A DNA stretch of 64,000 nt from Emcibacteraceae bacterium (GCA_041396985.1 JAWKXO010000002.1:631501-695500); one strand, 5' to 3'. Shown: positions 35,418 through 44,904, numbered from the stretch's first letter. Made by a program: numbers and translations. Notes: generated by a model not told the origin, from the sequence alone.

Positions 35418-35717
35418 ATGCTTATTATCGTTATCGCAATTTTTATAACACTAATCGTGATTATCAATAGCTATAAAAAAATCGATAATTCAGTAATCAA
35501 AGAACAGGATATTATGAAAACGGCCATACCGGCAATCATTGCTCTTGGTTGTGTAATGCTCAGAGCCAGTTATTTTGCACTTCCGGATGAAGGCATGGTC
35601 AGTCAGGAATATCTGAATTACAGAAAGTTTTTATTATGGGCTTTTATTCTGTTGATGGGCTATATCATCAGGTTCGGTATTTTTAGCGTAGTTTATATTT
35701 TTCGCGACCGCGCATAA
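35418..35717 (+). CDS. small membrane protein, hypothetical
   Basis: The 99-residue protein has three predicted hydrophobic helices (residues 1-15, 34-50 and 70-95) separated by short polar segments. I recognise no family. GAAGG precedes the ATG. It converges on ccoS with a two-base gap. It is probably an inner-membrane protein. Confidence 0.6.
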   Translation: MLIIVIAIFITLIVIINSYKKIDNSVIKEQDIMKTAIPAIIALGCVMLRASYFALPDEGMVSQEYLNYRKFLLWAFILLMGYIIRFGIFSVVYIFRDRA

Positions 35718-35719
35718 AT

Positions 35720-35911
35720 TTACTTTTCATGATGTGTGTTTTTTTCTTTTTTCTCAAGTTCCTCTGCAATATCATCCTCTTCAAATAATGCACGGTAGCT
35801 TGCACCTTCCAGATCATCATACTGATTATGATTGATTGACCAGAAAAATCCGGCAAGTCCTAGCAACCCTAAAAAAAGGGCGGCGGGTATCAGATAAATT
35901 AATCCATCCAT
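35720..35911 (-). CDS. ccoS: cbb3 oxidase assembly protein CcoS
   Basis: The 63-residue single-pass membrane protein begins MDGLIYLIPAALFLGL and contains FFWSINHNQYDDLEG, the hallmark of CcoS. It is needed for cofactor insertion (haem and copper) into CcoN. It ends the ccoGHIS operon, with an acidic and basic cytoplasmic tail. Confidence 0.92.
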   Translation of the reverse strand: MDGLIYLIPAALFLGLLGLAGFFWSINHNQYDDLEGASYRALFEEDDIAEELEKKEKNTHHEK

Positions 35912-35925
35912 TTGACGGGCCTTAA

Positions 35926-38121
35926 TTAAGGTTCGTGACTACGATAAAGCTTTTCAAAATTCAATCTAAGTGCATTAGCTGTGACGACAATTGATGAAAG
36001 TGACATTGCAATTGCAGCAATCAGCGGTGTTAACAGTCCTGCCGCTGCAAATGGTACCGCAATAATATTATATATTGCTGCCAGGGCAAAATTCATAAAG
36101 ACCAGTTTGCGGCTCGAAACAGAAACCTGATATGTGCGGACAACCGTTTCCAGTTTTTGTGACTGAAAAATAAAATCAGCGGCATTCTGGCTGATCTCTG
36201 AAGCAGATGAAGGTGAAATGGAAACATGTGCCGCGCGTAGGGCAGGGGCATCGTTAAGTCCATCGCCAACCATGAGAATTTTATCTCCATTGGCTTTCAT
36301 TCTTTCAATGACCTCAATTTTATCCTGTGGTTTACAGGAATATTTGTAACGGCTTAATCCTAGTTCTTCTGCAGCCTCCTCGACAACGTCCTTGCGGTCC
36401 CCTGAGAGCATTATAACTTTCATTTTACGACGCAAAAACCATCCGACCACATCGTGGGCGTCCCCACGCATACGGTCTTTGAAGCAAAACAGAACCGGCT
36501 TTGCCCCTTTGACAGATAGCCATAATTCGCTATAGCGGTTATTGGGAAGATAGCTGGCATGGATGCCGCACCACTCACGATTGCCAAGTCGTACTTCAAG
36601 ATTATTAATCGTTGCCTTTAGACCCATACCGGGCTCTTCATAAATTTCGCTTTTTGTTGCAATTGTGGGAATATCACGATCATGGCAGGCAACAATAAGT
36701 GCCCGGCACAGTGGGTGGCTGGAAGTTTTGGCCAGGCTTGCTGCCAGTTCAAGATTAAATGGCGTTACATCTTCATCATCAAAATTGGCAAGTTCGGGCT
36801 GACCCAGTGTCAATGTTCCGGTTTTATCAAATATGACGGTATCAACTTCGGCCAGTCTTTCAAGTCCGTCTGCGGCTTTGACAAGTACGCCTGATTTAAA
36901 AAGGCGGCTGGAGGCAACCACCTGAACGACAGGCACAGCCAGTCCCAGCGCACAGGGGCAAGTGATTATAAGCACTGCTATGGCATTAATCAGGGATGCT
37001 TCCCATCCTATATTTGAAAGAAAATACCATCCGAGAAAAGTAGACAATGACAGAAGGTGAACCAGCGGGGCATAAATCGCGGCAGCGCGGTCAGCGAGCT
37101 TTACATATTTTGCCCGGCCCTGTTCGGCCGTTTCCATAAGTACAATGATTTCATCCAGAAGGGTATTTCCTGATGTCGCGGTGATCTTGATATTTAAAGT
37201 GCCGTTTAAATTGATCGTTCCGGCAAAGACTTCGCTATCTTTTTCGACTTTTGCCGGGATTGTCTCGCCCGTTACGAGGCTGGTATCAACATCGGACATG
37301 CCGCTTATAACTATGCCGTCTGCCGGAATTTTCCCGCCGGGGATCACCTGGACAATTTGGCCTGGTGAGAGCATTTCGCTTGCGACGTCTTCAGTATTCC
37401 CGTCTTCATGAAGCAACGTTGCCTTGGAAACTTTATAGCTCATCAGGTTATGGGCAACACTCCTCGCATGACTTCTCATTTTCTGATCAAGATACCGACC
37501 TGTCAGTAGGAAGAATAAAAGCATTACAACAGCATCATAATAGGTATGATCTGTCTGCATATAGGTGCCAAAAAGGCTCATAGCACAGGTCAGAATAACA
37601 GCCAGAGAAATCGGAACATCCATATTAAGACGTCCACCTTTGAGGGCACCCCATGCTGATTTATAAAAGGGCATTCCTGAAAAAACCGCAGTTGGCAGAG
37701 CAATAAGGGCGGAAACCCAATGCATCATGGTGCGTGTTGTCTCATTCATGTCATCACCGCTCCAAACGGAAACGGATAACAGCATAATATTGGCTGAAGC
37801 AAAACCAGCCACACCCATTGCATATAGAAGCGAACGTGCTGTTTTTTCACCTTCTTTATCAATCTGGGACGTGTTGAATGGGAATGCCTTGAACCCAATT
37901 TTTTCGAGCGCTGAAATAACCTCTTCGGAATGTTCAACAGATGTGTCAACATCAGGCCGCCATTCAACGGCAAGCCTCTGGGTGCTGAGATTGACCCGGG
38001 CGTTTTTTATTTTTGCATTTTCGCTGAGCGTGCCTTCAATTTCACGAATACATTTTGGGCAATGAAGCCCCTCAACAACAAAATGTTCTATTTTAAACAT
38101 TTTTTGCAAAGATTGATCCAT
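35926..38121 (-). CDS. ccoI: copper-translocating P-type ATPase CcoI (FixI)
   Basis: CcoI is the copper-exporting P1B-ATPase needed to assemble the cbb3 oxidase, probably delivering copper to periplasmic chaperones. An N-terminal heavy-metal domain has CPKC (Cys21, Cys24). The transmembrane metal site is CPC (388-390), the phosphorylated Asp is in DKTGT (432-436), and the hinge GDGLNDAP is present. At 731 residues it is full length. It lies between ccoH and ccoS. Confidence 0.95.
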   Translation of the reverse strand: MDQSLQKMFKIEHFVVEGLHCPKCIREIEGTLSENAKIKNARVNLSTQRLAVEWRPDVDTSVEHSEEVISALEKIGFKAFPFNTSQIDKEGEKTARSLLYAMGVAGFASANIMLLSVSVWSGDDMNETTRTMMHWVSALIALPTAVFSGMPFYKSAWGALKGGRLNMDVPISLAVILTCAMSLFGTYMQTDHTYYDAVVMLLFFLLTGRYLDQKMRSHARSVAHNLMSYKVSKATLLHEDGNTEDVASEMLSPGQIVQVIPGGKIPADGIVISGMSDVDTSLVTGETIPAKVEKDSEVFAGTINLNGTLNIKITATSGNTLLDEIIVLMETAEQGRAKYVKLADRAAAIYAPLVHLLSLSTFLGWYFLSNIGWEASLINAIAVLIITCPCALGLAVPVVQVVASSRLFKSGVLVKAADGLERLAEVDTVIFDKTGTLTLGQPELANFDDEDVTPFNLELAASLAKTSSHPLCRALIVACHDRDIPTIATKSEIYEEPGMGLKATINNLEVRLGNREWCGIHASYLPNNRYSELWLSVKGAKPVLFCFKDRMRGDAHDVVGWFLRRKMKVIMLSGDRKDVVEEAAEELGLSRYKYSCKPQDKIEVIERMKANGDKILMVGDGLNDAPALRAAHVSISPSSASEISQNAADFIFQSQKLETVVRTYQVSVSSRKLVFMNFALAAIYNIIAVPFAAAGLLTPLIAAIAMSLSSIVVTANALRLNFEKLYRSHEP

Positions 38122-38132
38122 GTAAGGCGTCC

Positions 38133-38618
38133 TTATTTAACCAGAATTCTGTCTTCTAGCTTATAAATAAGGTTATTTTGAGATTTCACAACAACTAAAA
38201 TTTCCCATTGTCCTTTTAAAGGCAATTTTATTGGCGCCGCATAAACACCATCTCCAATATTTTTGAGCGTGACCTGCTGATCGTATCCTTCTGTGACAGT
38301 TCTGATGAATGTTGCTGTAACGTCTGCCGGTGGAAGGCTATCCTGTGGCCTTTCAATGGTCACTTCAAACCGGCCTTCAGTAAGTTCAGGCTGGTCCGTA
38401 ATGCTGACTTTCCAACCCGAGCTGGCCTGTGCCCGTGCACTTTCAATTTCTCGGTTATAATTAAGGCCTTTGACATAGGAATTTTCAGTTGAAAGACCTG
38501 TCCATGTATCAAGGGCGAAATAAACCATGATGCCGTTTGCTGCAAAGACGAATATAAAAAACCCTAAGAACCATGCCAAAATTCTTTTTCCTGTGTAAGG
38601 TTTTATGTCAGTTGTCAT
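38133..38618 (-). CDS. ccoH: cbb3 oxidase accessory protein CcoH (FixH)
   Basis: The 161-residue protein has a single N-terminal helix (ILAWFLGFFIFVFAANGIMVYFA) and a periplasmic domain with YVKGLNYNREIESARAQ and SGWKVSI, as in FixH. It is needed for stable cbb3 assembly. It overlaps the end of ccoG by four bases and precedes ccoI by 11 bp. Confidence 0.9.
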   Translation of the reverse strand: MTTDIKPYTGKRILAWFLGFFIFVFAANGIMVYFALDTWTGLSTENSYVKGLNYNREIESARAQASSGWKVSITDQPELTEGRFEVTIERPQDSLPPADVTATFIRTVTEGYDQQVTLKNIGDGVYAAPIKLPLKGQWEILVVVKSQNNLIYKLEDRILVK

Positions 38619-40122
38619 ATTCTTGGTCCTTTAAATGAAGTTGTCTGTACGTCTTCTTCATCACCACCCAGTTGCTTTACTCTAATGGTAATATCGACAC
38701 TATCATCATTCAGCTCATTTCGTGGGATGGCAACATATAGTTTTAATGATCTTAACTTATCTCTTGATACTTTTACGATCGGTGAACCATCTGCGGCAAA
38801 TTCATCGGCATCTTCTGTTCGTAATGTAATACCGTTTATACCGCTTACTTCTACGATATACTTTTGCTCAGCGGTTGTTTTATTCATAATTTTAATTGTA
38901 TATCCGTTGCGAATGTCCCCGGATGCCAGCTGAACGAAAAGAGGGTTTCTGTCTCTGAGAATGTTTACATCTATCATCGATCTGTTTAGCAAAGTATAGA
39001 GCATGATAGATCCGACCAGAACGAGAATAGCGCTATAGATTATCGTTCTGGGGCGCACTATTCTGAACTTGTTCTCCTCTCCTTTTTTGCGACGTTCAAA
39101 ATTTTTCAGGCTGTCATAGGCTATCAGTCCCTGTGGCCGGCCAATTTTTTCCATTACACTATTACAGGCGTCTATACAAAGAGAACACTGGATACATTCA
39201 AGTTGAAGTCCATCTCGGATATCAATACCCATAGGGCAGACAACAACACATTGTCTGCATTGTACACAGTCGCCACGGCCTTCCCAGCTTTCGTTCTTTT
39301 TATGAGGGCCTCGTGGCTCTCCTCTGTCATAACGATACATGACCGCCAGTGTTTCCTCGTCCATCATAACGGCCTGAATTCGCGGCCACGGACACATATA
39401 GGTACAGACCTGTTCACGGGCGATACCCCCAAGAACATAGGTAAAGGTGGACAGAAGTCCCATCCAGAGGTAGGCATCAAATGATGCCTGATTATGAATA
39501 AGCTGGTTAAAAAGTGTGGGGGCATCGGAAAAATAAAATACCCAGGCCCCTCCCGTGAGAAGAGCAATTATAATCCATACGGTATGTTTAAGAACCCGTT
39601 TTTTTATTTTATCAAAAGTCCAGGGTGAATTTTCAAGGCGGATTCGGGCATTGCGGTCGCCTTCAAAAAATCTTTCCACAGCAATAAATAAGTCTGTCCA
39701 TATGGTTTGCGGGCAGGAATAACCGCACCACATTCTACCGGCGGTGGACGTCACCAGAAACAGGGCAATCCCTCCCATTATCATCAGGCCCGTGACGTAA
39801 TAAACTTCCTGTGGCCAGATTTCTATGAAAAAGAAATAAAACCGACGACCCGCAATATCAATCAGCACGGCTTGATCGGGCATGCCTTCACCACGGTCCC
39901 ATCTTATCCAGGGGTAATATAATAAATGCTGAGCGTAAAAAGCATCATAAACCATTTTATGGTTCTGAATTTTCCTTTTGCACGTTGTGGAAAAATCTTT
40001 TTGCGTGGAGCATAAAGGGATCTATCTTCCGCCTTGTTGACGGCCTCTACATCTGCGCGTTTGACGACCTGATCGTCATTTTCAGAAACGGGAGTTTCGG
40101 CATTCTTAAGATCACTTGACAT
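38615..40122 (-). pseudogene. ccoG: cbb3 oxidase accessory protein CcoG (FixG), frameshifted
   Basis: CcoG is a membrane ferredoxin-like protein with two CxxCxxCxxxC clusters (CVQCRQCVVVCP, CIQCSLCIDAC) involved in copper reduction for cbb3 assembly. The body (446 residues, ending 38615) is intact, including WCGYSCPQTIWTDL. The first 72 residues are in another frame (start ATG 40122) and end at a stop near 39904 with LSIYYITPG, exactly where FixG proteins continue WIRWDRG. One base missing from the CCCC run (minus strand, 39911-39914) explains both halves; CCCCC would restore P-W. It is either a sequencing error or a real inactivating mutation. Confidence 0.85.
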
Positions 40123-40149
40123 GATTTATACCCTGTTAATTCGGATTAT

Positions 40150-40188
40150 GTCATGGACGGGATTATCTCCCAAAATCCGATCCATGAC
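40150..40188. repeat. hairpin between ccoP and ccoG
   Basis: GTCATGGA (40150-40157) pairs with TCCATGAC (40181-40188), and an inner CGGGAT/ATCCG pair extends the stem. No T-tract follows on the minus strand, so it may reduce, process or stabilise the ccoNOQP transcript rather than end it. It separates the structural from the assembly genes. Confidence 0.45.
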
Positions 40189-40219
40189 GAAATCCCTGTT
40201 TTATATTAATGTTCCAAAA

Positions 40220-41086
40220 TTATTCACCGCCACCCAGACTGTGAATATAAAGCGCCAGACTCTTGATTGTCGCTTCATCCAGACGCCCTGACCAGGTTGG
40301 CATGACGCCTTTCCGACTGTTAGAGACAATATCAATCATACTGTCGCGGTCAGTTGCATATAGTGTAATGGCATCAGTCAGGTTTGGTGCGCCAAATTCA
40401 CGCAATCCCTTGCCGTCTTCACCGTGACATAAAGCGCAGTTATCGGCAAATAGGACCCGGCCACTTTCTGTTGCTTTTACTGCCCTGTCAGAAAGACTCT
40501 GCACATATGTAACCACATCCTCAATTTCAGCTTTGGTAAGCAGTTCATCCTTAAGAAAAGCTGGCATGTCATTCACGCGTGTTTCTTCGTGTGTACTGCG
40601 AATTCCATAACTGATTGTGGTATAGATATCTTCAAGTGTACCACCCCATAGCCAGTCATCATCATTCAGGTTTGGATAACCGGTAAAACCGGCGGCACCC
40701 GTACCATGGCAGGGGGCACAGTTATCTCCGAAAGCCGCCTTTCCGCCAGCAAGAGCAAAGGTATTGAGAGCATTGTCACTTCTGATTGTTTCAAGATCCA
40801 TTGCTCTTATTTTATCAAGTGTGATGCTTCTTTGCTGGGCAATATCATCCAGTTCAATATTCAACCTGTCCCGGTTTGTTTCACCGAAATAGCCTTTATA
40901 ATAGTCTGTTATAAGAGGCCAGGAGGGATAGAAAAACTGGTATATGAAGGCCCAGATACAGCAAACAACGAAGGTATATACCCACCAGCGCGGCATTGGG
41001 GTATTCAGCTCCTTAATGCCATCCCATTCATGTCCGGTGGTGTCAACACCACTTACTTCATCTATTTCTTTTTTTAAATCTGACAT
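40220..41086 (-). CDS. ccoP: cbb3 cytochrome c oxidase subunit III CcoP
   Basis: CcoP is the di-haem c subunit that feeds electrons to CcoO/CcoN. Two CxxCH sites are present: CAPCH (about residue 127) and CALCH (about residue 218). A membrane helix WWVYTFVVCCIWAFIYQFFY lies at residues 33-53, preceded by the usual GHEWDGIKELNTPMPRWW. At 288 residues it is typical. It follows ccoQ by two bases. Confidence 0.95.
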   Translation of the reverse strand: MSDLKKEIDEVSGVDTTGHEWDGIKELNTPMPRWWVYTFVVCCIWAFIYQFFYPSWPLITDYYKGYFGETNRDRLNIELDDIAQQRSITLDKIRAMDLETIRSDNALNTFALAGGKAAFGDNCAPCHGTGAAGFTGYPNLNDDDWLWGGTLEDIYTTISYGIRSTHEETRVNDMPAFLKDELLTKAEIEDVVTYVQSLSDRAVKATESGRVLFADNCALCHGEDGKGLREFGAPNLTDAITLYATDRDSMIDIVSNSRKGVMPTWSGRLDEATIKSLALYIHSLGGGE

Positions 41087-41088
41087 GA

Positions 41089-41238
41089 TTATTCCTCATC
41101 CAATAGGCTTTTTGCAGCATTGTCGAATTTTTCTTTATTAGAAGGCCATAAGGCATAGGCAACCGCGATGACGAACATAGTCATCAGAAAAACGGCACCC
41201 CAACTTTGTGAAAAGCTTGATATTTCTTGAAATGTCAT
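41089..41238 (-). CDS. ccoQ: cbb3 oxidase subunit IV CcoQ
   Basis: A 49-residue single-helix protein (MTFQEISSFSQSWGAVFLMT, then hydrophobic, then a LWPSNKEKFDNAA tail) runs from ATG 41238 to TAA 41089. It sits between ccoO and ccoP, the invariant place of ccoQ, and AGGAGGG lies eight bases upstream. CcoQ stabilises the complex. It is so short that automated callers often miss it. Confidence 0.88.
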   Translation of the reverse strand: MTFQEISSFSQSWGAVFLMTMFVIAVAYALWPSNKEKFDNAAKSLLDEE

Positions 41239-41247
41239 TTCGCCCTC

Positions 41248-41982
41248 CTAACGGTTATTTTCTGATTCATCATAGATTGAAAAATCTACGAGGGTGCCAA
41301 GCATCTGCAGATAAGCGATCAGGGCATCCAGTTCAGTGATTTCCCGTGGATTGCCGTCAAAGTCCCTAACCTGTGCTGATGGATAACGTTCCATGAAAGC
41401 ATCATAGCCGTCACTATTTTCATCCAACTGCGCTTTTAGGTCTTCTACAGCATTTTCAACCTGCTCATCTGTATAAGGCACACCAATCATCTGGTTGGTT
41501 TTAATGTCCAGTCCAATAGTTTCATAGGCAAGTTTTGTTTCAGCAAGAAACGGATAGCCAGGCATAATAGTTTCGGGAACAACTGAGCTTGGCGCATTAA
41601 GATGCTCTCTATGCCAGTCATCGGAATATTTGTTACCTACCCTTGCCAGATCAGGACCGTTTCTTTTCGATCCCCAAAGAAACGGATGGTCATACATACT
41701 TTCCGCGGCTAGCGAATAGTGTCCATAACGTTCCACTTCGTCCCGGGTTGAACGGATCATCTGTGAGTGGCAGGTATAACAGCCTTCACGGACATAAATG
41801 TTCCGACCGGCCAGCTCAAGCGGTGTATAAGGACGAACGCCTTCCACTTTTTCAATCGTATTTTCCAGATAGAATAATGGAACAATTTCCACCAGGCCAC
41901 CAATTGACACCATAATGAGAATTCCAACGAGTAAAAGGATGGAATTTTTTTCGAAAACAGCATGTTTATTTAATAATTTCAT
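41248..41982 (-). CDS. ccoO: cbb3 cytochrome c oxidase subunit II CcoO
   Basis: CcoO is the membrane-anchored mono-haem c subunit. An N-terminal helix (SILLLVGILIMVSIGGLVEIVPLF) precedes the haem site CYTCH in REGCYTCHSQMIRS (about residue 72). The GPDLARVGNKYSDDWH and ETIMPGYPFL (Met axial ligand) segments are conserved. At 244 residues it is complete. It lies 11 bp after ccoN. Confidence 0.95.
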   Translation of the reverse strand: MKLLNKHAVFEKNSILLLVGILIMVSIGGLVEIVPLFYLENTIEKVEGVRPYTPLELAGRNIYVREGCYTCHSQMIRSTRDEVERYGHYSLAAESMYDHPFLWGSKRNGPDLARVGNKYSDDWHREHLNAPSSVVPETIMPGYPFLAETKLAYETIGLDIKTNQMIGVPYTDEQVENAVEDLKAQLDENSDGYDAFMERYPSAQVRDFDGNPREITELDALIAYLQMLGTLVDFSIYDESENNR

Positions 41983-41993
41983 CTCTCTTACTC

Positions 41994-43663
41994 CTATTCA
42001 CCGAGGGCTTGTGCGGCAATTGCCTTGGAAATATTTTCCGGAGATTCCTCGCCGGCTGTATGACCAAGAATAGTACGCCATAGATTATAAACCATCACCA
42101 GACTTCCAACGATGAACAACAGACCACCGATTGCACGGATGATATAATATGGCTGCATGGCAGCGACGGTTTCTACGAATGAGTATTCCAGGAAACCAAG
42201 ATCGGTATAGGCGCGCCACATTAGCCCCTGCATAATCCCGGAAACCCACATTGCACAAATGTAAAGAAGAATGCCAACAGTAGATATCCAGAAATGGATG
42301 TTGACCAGTTTCAGGGAGTAAAGCCCTTTGCGACCCCATAACCATGGAGTAAGACAATAAATCGCGCCGAAACTTACATAGGCAACCCAGCCAAGAGCTC
42401 CAGAATGAACATGACCAATCGTCCAGTCTGTATAGTGACTAAGACCATTTACGGCTTTGATTGACATCAGAGGTCCTTCAAATGTGCTCATCCCATAGAA
42501 AGCAACTGAAACCACTAGCATCTTAAGGACTGGGTCGGTTCTGAGTTTATCCCAAGCCCCTGATAAAGTCATAAGACCGTTGATCATACCGCCCCATGAG
42601 GGCATCCATAACATGACGGAAAATGTCATGCCCAATGTTTGTGCCCAGTCAGGCAGCGCTGTATAGTGAAGATGGTGGGGTCCAGCCCATATATAAAGGA
42701 ATATCAATGACCAGAAATGCACAATTGAAAGCCTGTATGAATAAATTGGCCGTTCTGCACGTTTCGGTACAAAATAATACATTATTGCAAGGAAGCCGGC
42801 TGTCAGGAAGAATCCTACAGCATTATGGCCGTACCACCACTGGGTAAGGGCATCCTGAACACCGGCAAATAAAGTATAACTTTTTGGCTCAACCAGTGAA
42901 ATTGGAAGTGTTGCATTATTTACCAGATGTAACATTGCAATGGTAACAATGAAAGCAAGATAAAACCAGTTGGCTACATATATATGTGGTTCTTTTCGGC
43001 GCCAGATTGTGCCGAGAAAAACGAGTAGATAGACAACCCAGACAATTGTAAGCCATAAATCCACATACCACTCCGGTTCAGCATATTCTTTCGATTGGGT
43101 AATGCCAAGAAGATATCCCGTTGCTGCCAGAACGATAAAAAGCTGATAGCCCCAGAATACAAACCATGGAGCGATTTCTCCGGCCAGACGCGCTTTGCAG
43201 GTTCTTTGTACAACATAAAAGGATGTTGCTATAAGAACGTTGCCGCCGAATGCAAAAATCACTGCCGAAGTATGAAGTGGACGTAACCTGCCGAAATTGG
43301 TCCAGGGCATGTCCATATTCAGAACTGGAAATGCCAGTTCCCATGCCAGGATATCGCCGACAAGAAATCCTGCAATGCCCCGAAGCATGATGCAATGACA
43401 CCATATTTAACAATATTATTGTTATAATAAACGCCGGAAGGCGATGGCTTTTGGTTCTCGTCATTTATTCGTCCGCCAAGGTTAAACAGGGCGACAATGC
43501 CTGCAAAAAAGGCGATTATTATAATAAATGCATGAAACTGCATGGCTGCAGAAGAAGTCTTTCCGGCAATGAGTAGTGCCAGAATTATGCCAACGGCCAA
43601 GCAAATTGTCGTCAAAGACTGGGAAAGTCTGCTGACAACTGGTGGATTATTCTGATAGGTCAT
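41994..43663 (-). pseudogene. ccoN: cbb3 cytochrome c oxidase subunit I CcoN, frameshifted
   Basis: CcoN is the catalytic haem-copper subunit. The main part (from about residue 95 on) is intact: TNFGRLRPLHTSAVIFAFGG, HHLHYTALPDW and GHVHSGALGWVAYV with the metal-binding histidines. The N-terminal 95 residues, including three early helices, start at ATG 43663 in another frame and continue through GVYYNNNIVKYGVIASCFG. The frames meet at a GGGG run on the minus strand (43378-43381); one extra base, for example T giving F-W-G-I or G giving F-G-G-I, restores FLVGD. Without the correction translation would start inside at 43388. It shares this pattern with ccoG. Confidence 0.85.
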
Positions 43664-43727
43664 TTTTAAACCCGTTTCTTAGATTAAATATTGTTTTAAA
43701 GAGATATTATAATCTCTCCCCTCCACG

Positions 43728-43745
43728 ATCCCATAATAATGGGAT
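43728..43745. repeat. inverted repeat in the ccoN leader
   Basis: ATCCCAT-AATA-ATGGGAT is a perfect 7-bp stem between the FNR-type box and ccoN. A second one, GAGAT-N6-ATCTC (43701-43716), lies closer to the gene. They may form leader hairpins. Confidence 0.3.
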
Positions 43746-43779
43746 ACTACCTGAGTAGGCGTTTCACGGTATCAATTCA

Positions 43780-43793
43780 TTGACTTAAGTCAA
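43780..43793. promoter_or_regulatory. FixK/FNR box upstream of ccoN
   Basis: TTGACTTAAGTCAA is a perfect 14-bp palindrome fitting the CRP/FNR-type consensus TTGAY-N4-RTCAA. It lies 117 bp before ccoN and about 200 bp before the divergent small gene at 43992. FixK/FnrL activation of ccoNOQP under low oxygen is established in alphaproteobacteria. Confidence 0.75.
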
Positions 43794-43991
43794 ATATCCA
43801 TAATTGATTTATATAAATCTAATAGAAACACACTTCTCATGGTGGATGGCAGTATAAGTGGTTTTGATAATAATTAAAATTGTAGTTTTCATTTACGTGG
43901 TTTTTACACTTTATATATAGGCTAAATTTTTATTGAACATTTAAACGTGTTGTACATGAAAAAAGTAACATGGTCGTTAAGGAGTAAAAGT

Positions 43992-44171
43992 ATGATTGGT
44001 AGTGAAAGTAATATGAGTAAGTTTCCAGTAAAAGGTGATTTTGAGTATAAACAAGAGTTGGCACAACAATTAATCAAACGATTTGGAGTAGCAACAGCTC
44101 GACAAACCTGTATCCAGAATAAATGGGATGAAGTATTACAGGCTGTGAATATGGTTAGGGCACATTCCTGA
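43992..44171 (+). CDS. 59-residue small protein, unknown
   Basis: From ATG 43992 (AAGGAG seven bases upstream) to the stop at 44171 the frame encodes a compact, probably helical protein: FEYKQELAQQLIKRFGVATARQTCIQ then NKWDEVLQAVNMVRAH. The open frame extends further upstream, but the ribosome site picks this ATG. It has no membrane segment and one Cys. It is divergent from ccoN, sharing the region with the FNR-type box, and ends before a strong hairpin. I recognise no family. Confidence 0.65.
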   Translation: MIGSESNMSKFPVKGDFEYKQELAQQLIKRFGVATARQTCIQNKWDEVLQAVNMVRAHS

Positions 44172-44904
44172 AGTAATTTACTTATAAAATTATAAATTCA
44201 TGTTGATTGGCTATGTCCCGCATGAATTTATAGCTATTTTATATAATCTTCGGGATTTTGCTATTGCTCGTGGGCATGGCGATTTGCCCGAATCTCTATT
44301 CTTTAAAATATCATAAACTTAGAATTTAATTTTTAATATTTTAAGTGTAATGATCACATTTTCGTCATTTTTTCATGATAATTATGTTATATTATTTCTG
44401 TAATAATATAATCAATTTTAGATTTCGAAAATAATTTAACTATCCATAAATAAAGAATTTTTATTTAAAATCATCTAATAATTCAGCATTATTTAATACC
44501 TTAAGCTTACTGCAAAAATGTTTTTTTTTGAGTTTGTTACGAAGGAAGTCTTGAAATTGAAATGTGTTTTAGATAGTGTTTGCGCAGTCCGAGGTATTTG
44601 CTCCGTAAGGGCACGTGACTGCGTATTTATTTAAGTCGATAAAAATAATCAAAACGATAAATTAAATATTAGCTCTGGTTTTAAGATATAATTCACATTA
44701 TGATTAAAAAACCGTAAAGATTTTAAGTAGAATTACTAAAGGGAATGAGTAAGTGATGGGGATAGAGGAAATAGGTAGGGGCAATTCAAGTGCCCGAAGC
44801 CAAATTAATCTTGAACAATTATTTGTTCACTCACTTTGTATATTAAATAACGCCACATTTAGTGGATCAACCATAACAACTCAAAAAAAGCTGTAGGAAG
44901 ACGC
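44172..44904. other. 733-bp AT-rich gap before the DUF3450-ExbB operon
   Basis: It starts with the hairpin at 44191-44232. A second inverted repeat CGCAGTC (44583-44589)/GACTGCG (44617-44623) encloses a G/C-rich segment, unlike the surrounding AT-rich DNA, and a weak promoter (TTGAAA 44551-44556, TAGTGT 44574-44579) ends just before it. This suggests a structured leader or small RNA. A 46-codon frame from ATG 44757 to TAG 44895 lacks a good ribosome site and is probably fortuitous. The operon promoter is not clear. Confidence 0.45.
44191..44232 (+). terminator. hairpin after the 59-residue gene
   Basis: TATAAATTCATG (44191-44202) and CATGAATTTATA (44221-44232) form a perfect 12-bp stem, 20 bp beyond the stop codon. 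The loop is 18 bases and only a short T-run follows. It probably acts as a terminator or 3'-end stabiliser. Confidence 0.45.

Noticed and set aside
39904..40122. Separate 72-residue gene upstream of ccoG
   Set aside because: Its sequence is the normal N-terminus of CcoG/FixG and joins the next frame with a one-base correction.
43319..43663. Separate 114-residue membrane protein gene before ccoN
   Set aside because: It is the N-terminal part of CcoN in another frame; the last residues after the junction are nonsense.
44757..44897. 46-codon frame before the DUF3450 gene
   Set aside because: No convincing ribosome site, low-complexity Ser/Thr/Asn composition, and AT-rich surroundings; kept only as a note in the intergenic entry.
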